In this document: one piece after another, positions 20,857-32,125 of the stretch
Position numbering within the stretch: the stretch's first letter is position 1
How the letters are laid out: each line of letters starts with the position of its first letter
NCBI GenBank assembly: GCA_051294375.1
Contig: CM119271.1
Span: 2,246,677 to 2,310,676 of the forward strand
Length of the DNA stretch: 64,000 nucleotides
Direction: 5' to 3'
DNA from: Paraspadella gotoi
Lineage: Eukaryota > Chaetognatha
Position numbers and translations under genes: made by a program
The notes under the pieces: generated by a model
What the model saw: only the letters and a program-made list of their open reading frames with translations
What the model was told of the DNA's origin: nothing
Database searches by the model: none

Positions 20857-23663
20857 CTAAGCAAGGTCAGTTTCCATTGGCGCCAAGTTTTCACCTAATT
20901 CAGCCGAGTTAGGTTTACTGCCGACAGCTTCATCGGCGACGTTTTCCACCGATGTTCCGCTTCCAGTCTTCGACCACCGAAATCCCGTAGGCCCCACGCC
21001 CCGAGATTTTTCGCGCACCGACGCCCAAATTCCAGAGGTGGGAGGTGGTGACGATGACGACGCTTCCCTTGAGGCGGCGGCGTCGGAAAAGCCCGTCACC
21101 GAAGCTGGTGTTGAAGATGACGAAAAGTTGACGCTTTCGTCGAGAGACGAAAACGAAGAATCCGACGAGATGCTAGATGCTACAGAAGCGACGCCGGAAG
21201 GACGCGGCGTGGCTCCCTCTTCCCGCAAAGCAGACCACGGAGAAGATGTAGCGTTTGCACGCGATTTGGTAGTGGCGCCGCCCTGTTGTTGCTGCTGCTG
21301 CTGCGGGGAAGTCGGGCGAGAGAAAGGGTTAGACGCCAGCACAGATGGAGATGGGGGGAGGGGCGTAGAGGGCGAGGCAGGGAGAGAGCTCAGAGAGACG
21401 GGATTGTGAGTCGAAGACGTCGGTGCTGCTGCTGCCCCTGACGTCGATCCGCCGACCAGCGGTGGAAGAGGCGCTCGAGGGGAAAGGCCCGGCGACGCGG
21501 TGGGCGTTGGCAGGCTGCGCTCCGGCGTCGACCCACGACTGAATGACGACCTAGAAAACTTAAATGCCGGCTGATCCGAGTCCGAACCTCCGCCGCCCAA
21601 CGCCAAATCGGCGCAGTATATTTTTCTCTTTATGCCCGCGTGACCGGCATTGGCTAACGGGCTCAGGCTCCGCCTGTTCAATACAGGCGAGGCCGGAAGG
21701 CAGGCCTGGCGTCTCGGGGAGAAACACTGCTTGTTGCTGGAAATGCCGGGGCCAGTCCCGCTGCCCGTCGGCGACGGAGAGCAGTTGACGGAGGCCGCGG
21801 GAGAGTTGACGCCGGCCATGTTGATCGACAGACTAGAAAGAGAGGACGCCGGGGTGGAGAGAAAGGCGCCGGGTGGGAGCGGGGAAACGTGAGCCGTCGA
21901 GTTTCCGTTGGAATCGCTGATGGTACGGATGCGTTGTTGAGTCAGGAGCGGCGATTGGCGGGTCGTCGGGGATGAGGCGCCGTTGACGGAGTTGGCGGCG
22001 GCGCCGACCGACGCGATTAGAGACGTGGCGGCGGCGAAGTCGAGACCGAAGGCGGCGCCGAGGCCGCGACCTGAATTGACCGCGGGCGAACCGTTAGAAA
22101 CGCCGGGAGCGCCTCCGCCGAAGAAGGCGTTGGTGGGAAAGGAAGAGGAGGATTCCTCGATTCCCACGAGATCCAGTTTATCGCAGGAACTAGAGATGCT
22201 TTGGACTTCGTTGGTCTCTCTCTCTTCGGCCTCCTCGCGGGCAGTGGGGTTGCAAAGTTCGTCGTTGAGAATCTTGGAGGAAGAGTAGAGATTTTACAAT
22301 AAGATTAAAGAACAATTGATTAATTAAATGGTTTTAAAATAAGGCTAGAGCAGTAGAGCATATGTAATAGTAAAGTATCTTTTGTTCATTTAAAATATAA
22401 TTTTATTCCTCAATCGCATTTGCATATTGTAGCAGTTCAGATTATTTTTCCCCTCTTTTGTTTCGATTTTCTTATAAGTTTTCTTTGACATTTTCAGGCA
22501 TAGTAAAATAATTATTTAGCATTCCAAATAATATTTGAATACTTCATTGAAGTACGTTAGCTTAACAAAAAGCTTAACACGACCAAACTAACTTGTTCCA
22601 GGCGGGATGGAGTTCTCGGCAGCGTGTATGGAGACGTTGACCGCCCCCCGAGCGAGGAGGTGCTGCTTAAACGTCGGAATCGTCTCCTGGCTTCCTCCGA
22701 GTGACCGTCGAGGCTGCCCGACGGCGACATCGAAGATATCGGCTTGAATACGGACGACGAGTTGAGGGAGGCTCGTCGGGTTGGCGAGGGAAGAGGCAAC
22801 GAGGGCGAGTGATTAGGAGGATAACCGGCGTTGCTGAAGGGCAGTTGCTGTTGAAATCCGGCCTCTGTGACTGGGACGACCATACCTCGAACGGACGTCG
22901 AGTCACTCGCCGCCGTCGTGGCGTAACCAGGTGAACCGTTAGGGAAAATGAGCGGGGATTGATCGATGACGGGAGCAGAGTTGCAACGTTTCAACGAGTG
23001 TGACCCGCTCGCAAAGTCCAACCGAAGGTCACGCCGCGGTGCCACTCGAGAGGGATGCGGCGCCGCCTGCCGATGTTGCGAGAAGAGGAAAAGGCTGGAG
23101 GGTGGAATATTCGTGGCGCGAAAGGGCGAGGCCAGTGGTTCCGACGAACATGCCTTCTTGACGGAGGCTTCGGTAAAGGTGGGCACGACCGGCGACTCGG
23201 TCGAGGCCGTCGAAGTCTTCGGTAAATTGCCGTTTGAGAGGCTCGTGGAGGTGGCCAGGATCGAAGATGAGTCGTCGACCGAGGATTTATCGGGACCGCG
23301 GGAGAGAGGGGGTCGGACCGGGGAGTCCTCAGTTCTTTGAGAGGGCAAGGCACCTTGTTCTCCCGAGTCGGAAACATCCTCTCCGCCCTTTCGACCATAA
23401 TTTAAAAGATTGGGCGTGGCGATGGTGAGAAGGCCTTCGAGGGAGGGAGGGCCGACGACGTCGCATCTCAAACCCGGCGTCAGAGGAAACGAAAAGGGTT
23501 TCGAAGACGATGCAGACGACGACGACGACGACGAGGGCGTCGCGGAAGAGTCGTCCGAAGTCTCAAACGCGCTCGATCGATGAGGGGGCGGGGAGTTTTC
23601 GACGTCGGGAAACGGTTTTCGATCGACGTTAGGATCGGAGCCGGGGGAAGACAGAAACGCCAT
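20857..23663 (-). CDS. PABIR/FAM122 family PP2A-B55 inhibitor, enlarged
   Basis: Two exons (23663-22593, 22272-20857) join in phase to 828 aa. Family landmarks appear in order: LKRCNSAPVI near residue 225, a short helix across the exon junction (TPSRLEQ then ILNDELCNPTAREEAEERETNEVQSISSS, as the B55-binding helix region), NKQCFSPRRQ, RRSLSPL and IKRKIYCA. PABIR proteins bind and inhibit PP2A-B55 and are regulated by CHK1 phosphorylation in vertebrates. Human members are about 290 aa; this one is nearly three times longer because of Ser/Pro-rich low-complexity flanks on both sides. Many SP and RxxS sites suggest phospho-regulation. It lies 341 nt downstream of TUBGCP4 on the same strand. Confidence 0.85.
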
Positions 23664-24004
23664 TTTGAAAGATGGAGAGGGATCGAGGCTACGGAATAGT
23701 GGGAGGTTGAAGGGACTAGGGAAAGAGTCTGTGGGAAGAGATCTTTTCCAAATGTCACATAGTTACTCAACAGCGAAATTTGTATGGTTCTATGTTGTTC
23801 TCTATCGCGTAGAAAAAAGGCGCGCGCGCAAAGGCGCCGCAAAAAAAAAAGACTGCGGATGTAAATAGTAAATGGTAAGAGTACTAATAATAACTATTAA
23901 CTAAATAATAAATAAACAAAAGGATAACGGAGAGTATAAAAGAAAAAGAAAAATCACAGAGGAATATTTTTTTTTATCGGACGAAGCTCGATTGTCTTTT
24001 TTTT

Positions 24005-24864
24005 TCACAAGTAGCCCATGGATCCTTCGCTACCAGAGTAGAAACCGTTATAATCTAGTCTTAGTAATAATTGAGAAAGATGAGGCGAAGGCTAAAAAAA
24101 AAAGGAGAAATATATATTTTTTTAAAATATGAATTTAAAATAGGACGAGGGATACGAAAAAAAATTTACGGACAATGGCAAATACCTGCATGGACTTTGA
24201 GCGCGATAGAGATTTGAAAAGAACGCGAAAATAATTCGAGAATGATTTTGCGATTTCCTCCAATTTGACCGAGGCTTCTTCAGCCGCCTCTACTGCGGGA
24301 GATTCGTTGAGAATCTTGGCGATCCTGGAGTTTTAATTTGAGTTTTATCACTATTTTTCGAGAAAATGAATCGTGATTCATGAGCTTGAAAAAAGTCCGA
24401 TAAATAATAGGAGAGCATGAGGAGAAGAGGATGAAGAGAAGAGGAAGAAGATGAGGAGAAAAAGAAAGAATATAAAAGAAAAAAAAAGCTGGGAAAACAA
24501 AAGTCTACGAAAGCCTCGCTACAAAAAAAAAGCCAACGAAGAACGAGTTTGCAACAACAACCGATCTCGTAGTCAAAAATTCGCCAGGAATCGCCCCAAC
24601 AAAAGACATGAAACAAAATAAACTCATGAAAGAGAAAAAATAAAAGCAAACCTGATGAACTCTTCAATCTGTTGCAGGATTCCCTGGATTGATTGAGTCG
24701 TGACGCATTTCTGAAGGAAGCATTGGGAGAGTAGAGATGCGACGAAAGTTTCCAGACTCAAACGGCATTCCTCGAAGTCTCTCGTCGCCTTGATCTTGTC
24801 CACGAGGCGGGAAAAGAGGGATTCGATCACGTCCACCTGGAAGAATGTCAAAAGAAGTTTATAA

Positions 24865-24917
<53 letters not shown>

Positions 24918-27420
24918 GCCATAACATTTAATAGACAACTTTCGTTTAATACAATTTAATTGTCCAAAATCAATTTAAACCCAAAACTCAAACAGCACTC
25001 GCCTGCAAATAATACTGGAGATTATCGATGAGAAATCCCATGTGGTTTCTCAGTTGCCAGAAGAGCGTGGCGTTGAACCAACTCTTTTTGCTTTGATCCG
25101 CGCGCATTTGATTCATCCAACTCTGTTGGATTTCCACTTGAACCCTCTTCACGTAAAGAAGGAATCTGGACGATAGAAGACGATATTAATATCAATATTA
25201 ATATTAATAGCGTCAATCAATAAATTCGATTTCCCTTTTACCCACCTAAACACAGTGTCAAACTGTTGCACGATCTTGGGCGTGAACAACAAATGCAGGG
25301 GCCAAGAAGGCATGTACTGCAAGCCCAACTGTTGCCAACCGTTCTTGGGAGGATCGGGCGGGGCGGCCAAGGAGCCCGTCGTCGAGTCCTGTCCGTTGGT
25401 CTCCGATGCGTCTCTCTGGTGCTGCTGCCTGGCGGTGGTGAGGAAAGTGGCCTTGCGGGGAAAGTCTTTAGTGTCGATGGTGAGACGAAACTCTCTCGTC
25501 AAGACGTCGTCGTCGATGAGGAGTTGACGATAGGATTGTTGGAGCGAGACGTTGACGTCGTGTTCCGTCTTGCTGGTGGGAGGGCCGCTGCCGAAAGAGG
25601 GCAGAGGGTCGTAAATCATAGAAACACAGACTGATCGACAAATTACTGCAATATCATACTCACGTCAACATGGGCATGGCCTGGTCGATAAAGGTGAGGA
25701 AGAGCTCACCCCTACCCAAGAGGTAAAAATCCTTTATGACGCACAACTTGGCAAATAGGTCGGCTTCCTGAACCATGAGCTTCCATAGCAGGGAGGCGAC
25801 GATACCGCGGATTTCGTCGACGACCGCTTCCAGGTCGGACAAGCGGAACTCGGCAGCGTTGCGGAGTTGGATGAGTTTTCGGGAATAGCTAAATTTAAGA
25901 AAATGAACAGGTATGGCAACGGGAGGATAGCCTGTGATACCCGGGGCGCGGGGTATCTCACCAACTGGCGTAGGGGCTGCGGACCCTCAGTGACCGCCTC
26001 CTGTCACTGGCATGTTTATACCGGCACCGTCACATTTAAGCCAGAACCGGGATACCCAGGGATTGAACCCGGGACGCACGGATGGAATGAGATGATTTAG
26101 CCTGCTCAGCCATTGAGACGAGGCTGAGGACGGACAGCAGTGAGGCAGCTTTAAGTCTTGCTGCCACACAGAACAATTTTTTTAACAGGTTGGAAAAAAT
26201 AAGAATCTTAAAAATAAAAAAAATACGTATTTACTACCATTGTAAATTAAAACAAACGACCCAAATGCCATCCCCGATTCCAACACTCACGTTTCCGCCA
26301 TGGCGACCAGCTCCTCCGCCGCCTTGCTCGTCCGCACCTTCCGCCGGGACGTCGGCTCTTCCGACTGAAACAACGTGACCGCCTGGCCGACGAAGAGGAT
26401 CTTGTCGGCCACTCGCGCCCCCATGTAGGAGGGAAGCAGGTCGCCGCGAATGCGATGGACGACGCCGGCGTCGGCGGAGGCCGGCTCAGCCTCGACGAAA
26501 AACTCGGCGAAAGGATCGAAAAGGGAACCGTGGAGCATCCAGGAGATGAGCTGCTTGTACAGAGGGGCGTGGCAGTGGACGAAGAGTTTCTGGGTTGGGA
26601 GGGATAATTAGCTTCATGAGATTTCATTAAGAAACAATCTCACAATCGTTTCTCGCAACCTTCAAACCTTGACGGCGTTTTGCACGAAGGGGACCCCGTG
26701 GGCGGAGTTACGGTGGACGATTTCCAGGATGAAGCAGCCGTGCGCCTTGGAGTCGGCGACCTCATCGAGGATGCGACCGAAGGCGGGGAAGAGGACGAAG
26801 TAGTCGCCCAGACGAGCTTTGATGTGGGCGACGGGGAGATGGGGATCGCGGAGTAATTCCTAGAAAAGATCCAGAAATTGAAGATTTATCCAATTTTGTT
26901 GACGATTTTAGATTTACTATAGTAATGTCGACAAATGTCGTATTCTCATTGAATTTTGCAGCCTTAGATCCACTTCCCCCGTCAGCCGACACCTCACCTG
27001 CTCCAGCGCCAGAACCAACTTTCGGTAAGGGCCCAGCACCACGTTGAGTCCGTAGGCGAGCGATCGGAGATAGAGACCAGGATTTAGTGCGACCTCTTCG
27101 CTGGTGGAAGAAGTGGGAGCCGGCGGAGGACGCAGGTTAAACTTATCGTAGCGTTTGATGAAATTCTTGAAGCGAAGATAGAAGGTGGCGATCTGACAGA
27201 GCGATTCGAGCTCCTCGCGCTCTTGGGCGTGAAGGAAGGGGAGATTGGTGGCCACGCGGATCATGTCGTTCTTTACAGAAAGAGAGAAAGGAAGAAAAAA
27301 ACGGATTCGTTTATTAGTAATTTTTTTATAAATATATCCTATTCCAATGATTTTTACCTTTTCTTGAACGAACACGTTTCCGGGCCATCCGTTGAGCGCG
27401 TATATCAATGCGTGCAACAT
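24005..27420 (-). CDS. TUBGCP4: Gamma-tubulin complex component 4
   Basis: GCP4 is a lateral-contact subunit of the gamma-tubulin ring complex that nucleates microtubules. Ten exons (27420-27358, 27270-26998, 26859-26668, 26589-26291, 25888-25664, 25587-25246, 25165-25003, 24836-24652, 24324-24186, 24091-24005) join in phase to exactly 655 aa (human 667). Conserved pieces include MLHALIYALNGWPGN at the N-terminus, ADKILFVGQAV, LLWKLMVQEADL, IKDFYLLGRGELF, TEHDVNVSLQQS, NHMGFLIDNLQYYLQ and the C-terminal SQLLLRLDYNGFY. Intron 7 begins with GC (CAG then GCGAGT). Intron 4 holds a SINE. A pyrimidine tract and AG end 22 nt before the ATG, and the stop of C18orf21 lies only 99 nt upstream, a spacing typical of a downstream gene in an operon. 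Confidence 0.97.
24865..24916. repeat. (AAT)n microsatellite in TUBGCP4 intron 7
   Basis: About seventeen uninterrupted AAT units lie in the intron between exons 7 and 8. It has no coding role. Confidence 0.95.
25912..26168 (-). repeat. tRNA-derived SINE, family A, copy 1 (TUBGCP4 intron 4)
   Basis: On the minus strand it starts TGTGGCAGCAAG at 26168 and ends CTCCCGTTGCCATA at 25912. It has an A-box-like ATGGCTGAGCAGG and, about 40 nt on, a B-box GGGTTCAATCCC, followed by a body around CCAGTGACAGGAGGCGGTCA. The same body and tail occur at 30551-30782 and, more distantly, in the family B copies near 13-14 kb. A short flanking repeat ACAG is a possible target duplication. Confidence 0.8.
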
Positions 27421-27442
27421 TTTAACCAACTTACTCTGTCGC

Positions 27443-27465
27443 CTGAAAAACAACAACAACAACCA
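27443..27465 (-). promoter_or_regulatory. Candidate (trans-)splice acceptor upstream of TUBGCP4
   Basis: Read on the minus strand, a repeated GTT tract runs into TTTTTCAG, ending at 27443, 22 nt before the TUBGCP4 start codon and about 77 nt after the C18orf21 stop. Such a short interval leaves little room for a promoter and a separate 5'-UTR intron, so a spliced-leader acceptor is plausible. An ordinary 5'-UTR intron reaching back over C18orf21 is the alternative. Confidence 0.55.
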
Positions 27466-27519
27466 TCGAAAAGGGATAAGGATTAACAAATCAAAATAAA
27501 AAACAATGGTGGCCCAGCT

Positions 27520-28212
27520 TCAGAGCAGCGACAAAAAATCCTTTAAACTTTTCGCCTCTGTCCCCTCCCCTTTACTCTCGACCGACTTTAACAACATTGA
27601 AATCTCCGCGCATTTTTTGTTTTTCGTTTTCTCCTTTCTCATTTCGAGAGTTCGTCGCTTTTCGGTCTTGCCTTCACTTCTTCTTCCATCCTTCGACGCC
27701 ACGCCCTCACGTCTGTTCCTCCTCTTTGTCGTTCGTCCGCAAGAAGAACATTTCGTCGTCGTCGTCGTGGCGTAGTCGGCGAATCGTCGAAGGAATCGGC
27801 GCTGCGTCCGGGAGAGTCCGTCTGGGCTTTCGACTCGTTTCGACGACAATTTTGCCAGTTTTTTGACGAGGATTTTCTCCTTTTTCGTGCGGACTCTGAC
27901 GTTGGCTTTGCGAACGGCGTTTGGGGCGGCGTCATCGCGCGAAATGTCAACGCGTGCGACGCCGCAGTGTGCGCAAAACGAAGAGGCGACGTTGTCCAGA
28001 AAGTTTGAAAGCGACAGCGTCTCGGCCGCTTCCTCCTTTGTCCTTTTGACTTCCGAAGCGAGAATGGCGAAAATCTGAGCGAGGGAAGTTTTATCCTCGG
28101 ATCGAAGAAAAAGTCGCGACGCGTTCCAGCGATGCAAAGTCGTCAAGAGTTTGGATCGCAAGGGTTGTTTGAAATCCTTTTGCTCGATGAGCGGGAGCAA
28201 AATATCCTCCAT
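27520..28212 (-). CDS. C18orf21: C18orf21/UPF0711 (RMP24-type RNase MRP subunit) hom* zinc protein
   Basis: A single exon encodes 230 aa starting MEDILLPLIEQ. The core has two CxxC pairs, FCAHCGVARV near residue 75 and KCSSCGRTTKRR about 70 residues later, separated by a basic segment, and the C-terminus ends with CAEISMLLKS...LKDFLSLL. This arrangement matches human C18orf21, whose C-terminus has QLKMLLS...FRNFLSSL and whose zinc pairs are spaced alike. The vertebrate protein has been reported as an RNase MRP subunit; I infer an RNA-processing role in the nucleolus from that. The frame opens with GTG at 28230, but the ATG at 28212 is the likely start. The next gene, TUBGCP4, starts 99 nt after this stop. 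Confidence 0.8.
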   Translation of the reverse strand: MEDILLPLIEQKDFKQPLRSKLLTTLHRWNASRLFLRSEDKTSLAQIFAILASEVKRTKEEAAETLSLSNFLDNVASSFCAHCGVARVDISRDDAAPNAVRKANVRVRTKKEKILVKKLAKLSSKRVESPDGLSRTQRRFLRRFADYATTTTTKCSSCGRTTKRRNRREGVASKDGRRSEGKTEKRRTLEMRKEKTKNKKCAEISMLLKSVESKGEGTEAKSLKDFLSLL

Positions 28213-29950
28213 TGCCAAAAACCAGTACACTGTGTACTAGAGTGGAGCACCCGAGAACAAAAAAATTATTTGAATGATCGAACAAGGAGATTTAGATGTG
28301 AGATAGTATGATTAACTAGTACAAAAAATATTTTGTTCTTATTGTCTCGGGAACAGAATAGTAAAATATAATATATTTGTAGTGTAGTATAATATAGTAA
28401 TATAATGTAATATTTTTATAAAATAATAAATTTTAAAAATAATTTTTTAAAAACTTTTAATAAAGATTCAGACTCTTCATAAAAAGTTGAATCAAAAATA
28501 TAGAACATGTTATCAAATATTCTGTCATCTTCAGTGTTTAAAGATAAAACGGGGGGGGGGGAAAGCAAAAATTCATTATTTTTTTTTTCAGTAGTAGAAA
28601 CTTATATATGTTAAAACTTTTTAATCATTTTTTGNNNNNNNNNNCTCTTTCTCTCTCCCCCTTTTTTGGACCTTTTATATACCTTTTCGGATAGAGTATA
28701 GACCTCAGTTGTGAAATAAATTTATTCTCCGCCCATTCCCTTCGGTTTCTTCTAGACGTGAGACTTAGTTAGGCCCGGAGCCCTTCAGTTAGAGTGGCGC
28801 CCTCGTGTCGTCGCTCGAACTTTAACCACAAAAGTCCTTGACCCCTCCCCCGAACTTCACCCACTTTACAATATATTTGTAGTAATATTCTTATAAATTA
28901 ATTAATTTTTAAAATAATTTTTTAAAAAACTTTTAATAAAGATTCAGATTCTTCGTAAAAAGTTGAATCAAAAATATAAAACATGTTATCAAAAATTCTG
29001 TCATCTTCAGCATTTAAAACAGAGAACAAAGGTGAAAATTTATGACTTTTCTATTCTCTGCAGTAAAAACTTACATATGTTAAAACGTTTTAGTCATTTT
29101 TTGTGGTCTAAACATTAAAATATCATATAACATATTTATAAAAGTTTCTTAGTTTTTTACGGCGAACCCAAATCTGTTTTTAAAAATAAAAATAAAAATT
29201 TTAAATTTAACGATTTTATAAGGATATTACTACATAAATAATTTTAAAAAAAATTTTAAAAAGATTTAAAATTCATTAATTATATGCCCATAGGCAGCAA
29301 AAAAATAATGTTCAATTAATCAATCTTTTCATCACTCCACCCTACTGTGTACCGTGTGTAAACCTGTATAGTGTATACTGTATAAGGCTTAAGCCGTGAT
29401 AAATGCTTTTCGCCGAATGAAAGAAATCTTTGCCACCAAAAGGCTTTTTTCTTATTTGTAAAAATACATTGTAAAACGGCTCGTGAACATTGAACAAGCA
29501 TAATTGAGGAATGAAAAAAGAAACGGGAGTGACTAGTTAAAAACTTGAAGGCACATATTATCACCGGGAAAAGGTAACAAGTAAAAAATATCAAATTTTT
29601 GCAAGACATGATTATGCCACAATCATACCGAAAAAAACCGAAGAAAAAAATTCAAGAGGCGTCAATGGGAAAGGTATAAACGGTAACGAGTAACCCAATT
29701 GTAGAATCAATCGCAACTCACGTTGAGCTTAAAGAGGATTTCACCGAGAAAAGAAACGCAATCAGTGAAAACGCTGATGGGAATTCCAAGTACGTAATTG
29801 CCATAATATACAGAATGTAGCTTAGGGTCTGTAAAAATCCGATGTCGAGTTCGAAAGGTGCTCATCTAGTCGTATCAAGTACGATCTAATACTTTTTAAT
29901 GGCGCATTCTCTTTTTTTTTTTCAGTACGCGTGATTTCTTCATCCTCTCC
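28213..29950. other. AT-rich intergenic region with duplicated segment and scaffold gap
   Basis: This is the largest gene-free interval here, 1.7 kb, between SSUH2 and C18orf21. A segment of about 240-270 bp occurs twice in direct orientation (about 28362-28634 and 28867-29104; shared landmarks TTAATAAAGATTCAGA and TGTTATCAAA..TTCTGTCATCTTCAG). Between them lie ten Ns (28635-28644) and an unrelated, more GC-rich 220-bp piece. The rest is AT-rich without recognisable features. Confidence 0.7.
28645..28866. other. Segment after the gap, possible LTR remnant
   Basis: It has an AATAAA signal (GTGAAATAAATTTATT, about 28712) and then TTAGAGTGGCGCCCTCGTG near 28790; TGGCGCC resembles the start of some retroviral-type primer-binding sites. 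It is flanked by the duplicated AT-rich arms. The left part is hidden by the gap, so element boundaries cannot be set. Confidence 0.3.
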
Positions 29951-31900
29951 TCACAGAATGGCGCAGTTGCCGCAGCAACGACTGGGATAATCGGGAAAGT
30001 GACACATCCTTTCGTCGCCGAAGACCCAGAAGACGTGCTCGTTGGCCTTGAAGGAGGCCCTGATCTCCGTGACGGGAACGGCCCTCAGCGCCTGTCGCTG
30101 GTACAGCATCCTCTTCTGCGGCCAAGCGGTGCTGTGCTTGCGGACTAAATCGGCGCTCTTCTCGTTGATCTCGCGGATCTTGTAACCGACGATGGGGCCG
30201 ACGCGGGGCACGGACTGTTCGAAGACCTGAGAGAAAGTTTTTGTAAAAGATGTGAATTTTACATGAGACAGGCTTCTTATTCCTCAATAATACACACACA
30301 CCTTCTGGCCGGAGACGTTCTTGATCAATTCTTCAGGCAAATGGGTCCTCTCGTAGACGTAGTCGTCCTTCATGACTTCGAATTTGACTTTCATCTGAAT
30401 GAAGGACTTGAGCATGCGGTAACCCTCGCACTTGCCGCATTTGACCATGCCGCGCCCGTGGCAGTGTATGCAGTTCTTGCAGCCCCTTCCGTTGCATGAA
30501 AAGCAGTTGCGTTGGACCTGGCGACTCTCACCGTCCTAAATATAGTAATTTGTGGCAGTACGACTTAAAAGCTGTCTCACTGCTGTTTTTTAATGGCTAA
30601 AACATCTCGTTTCAACCGTGTGTCCCGGGTTCAAACCCTGGGTATCCCGGTTCTGGCTTAAATGTCACGAAACCGGTTTAAACAAGCCAGTGACAGGAGG
30701 CGGTCACCGAGGATCCACAGCCCCTACGCCAGTTGAGCTACCCCGCGACCGGGGTATGACAGGCAATCCTCCCGTTGCCATAATTTCATCGTTTATATAT
30801 AAACGCTTACCTGAAACTCGGTGGTCGTGGTGGTGCCAGACCCGTTGCAGCTATGGCATCTCTCCTCGCCACGTCCGTGGCAATGCCAGCAGCGCACGAA
30901 CCCGCGGGCGAAGCACTTGTTGCAAGCCACGACCGAAGCCGTGTGGGGAACCTCTATTTTCTGCTCCGAAGGAGCGAAATGGGAGATCGGTTGTACGGGA
31001 ATGGACCACGGCGGAGGCGGCGGGCCGTTGTGGGGTCCGTCGATTGCGCCACCAACGTAGGGCACCGTTTTGGCCTGAAGATAAAAGAAGAAGAGGGGGC
31101 GGGAAGGGAAAATTAAAAACGAGAATTACAGCAATTGCCTCGACTTTTTAAAACCATCTCTTCTACCTTTGTATTTCTCGTCTCGTTAAAAGTCTCCAGC
31201 GTGTAGTGCAGCGCGGGCACCGGTTCGATGCTATTCAACCTCATATCTTTCGCTGGCGCGTCGCCCCAGCAGCAGTTGTCGCCGACTAGGACGAGGAGGC
31301 TCTCGCGGACGACGTCCTCCGATATTTCGGAGGCGCCGCGGAATTCTGCCATCGCCATGTCGGGAGTCTCCGGCGGAGGGAGAGAGTCATATGAGGGCGG
31401 AGGCGGGAGATAGTCCGTGTCGTAATTAACGCCCTGAGAGTGGGGTTGAAAATAATCAACTGAAATGGTAGCATGCTATCCAAATGTAAACTAATTAAGA
31501 GGGGCAAAGTAAAATATATTTAATGTTTAATTCACCAACCAACCTCGTATCCAGTGTAGACGGGCGGCGGTGGCATGGCTGGCGCCGTAGGTTCGTGACC
31601 TGGTTGGCCGCCGGCGACTCCGATGTCGGGTCCCTGATACTTCATTCCCGCCGTGGGCGTCCAAGCCTCCAAAGACTGAGTGGTCACACCGATATTGGGC
31701 GCGGGATAGGCGCCTGGTTGAGGCGGTTGCGGGGGCGGGTAGCCCGCTCCTGGTTGAGACGGAGGGTAGCCGGCGCCTTGAGGTGGATAACCCGCCCCTT
31801 GTTGCGGAGGCGGGAAGCCTGTCCCTGGTTGTGGGGGCGGGTAGCCCGGCTGGGGAGGAGGATAGCCGGCCGCCGCCCCCGACGGTGGATAACCTGACAT
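29951..31900 (-). CDS. SSUH2: SSUH2 homologue, DnaJ-type zinc-finger protein
   Basis: Five exons (31900-31544, 31433-31167, 31074-30811, 30535-30302, 30226-29951) join in phase to 465 aa. The N-terminal 70 residues are tandem GYPPPQPG-like repeats. From about residue 120 the sequence follows SSUH2/ssu-2: DNCCWGDAPAKDM, LHYTLETF, then cysteine motifs in the DnaJ zinc-finger style (CNKCFARGFVRCWHCHGRG, CHSCNGSG, CFSCNGRGCKNCIHCHGRG, CGKCEG), and a C-terminus ending YPSRCCGNCAIL. SSUH2 is linked to tooth development in mammals; its molecular role is poorly known and is probably chaperone-like. The GYPPP repeats resemble those of membrane-associated scaffold proteins, but no function follows from that. 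Intron 3 contains a SINE. Confidence 0.92.
30551..30782 (+). repeat. tRNA-derived SINE, family A, copy 2 (SSUH2 intron 3)
   Basis: It starts TGTGGCAGTACGAC and ends CTCCCGTTGCCATA. The B-box GGGTTCAAACCC lies at about 30629, preceded by a degenerate A-box region (TTTTAATGGCTAAAAC). The body and 3' tail match the copy at 25912-26168, in opposite orientation. A flanking AATTT on both sides is a candidate target duplication. Confidence 0.8.
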
Positions 31901-32125
31901 TTTTTGAAATTTCTAATTCGTTCCGTTTTCAAAATTGAAAGTTTTCTCAACCAAGCAAGGCACGATTTCTAAAAGGAAATAAACGAAATGATGTAAAGGA
32001 GAACAGACGAGCATAGTAGAACATTGAAGTTGATTGAAAAGTAATCAATCTCGTCCGAGTCAAAAAAAAATTGGTACAATTAATTACTATAATTCGTGGA
32101 GAAACGCAAAACAAAAAGTTCCAGG

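Noticed and set aside
25590-25664. TUBGCP4 exon 6 starting at the AG near 25630
   Set aside because: That acceptor breaks the reading phase. The AG at 25588 keeps phase and lines up with the PPT..TEHDVNV region of GCP4.
30618-31151. Plus-strand open frame of 177 codons
   Set aside because: It begins inside a SINE and then reads SSUH2 exon 3 on the wrong strand.
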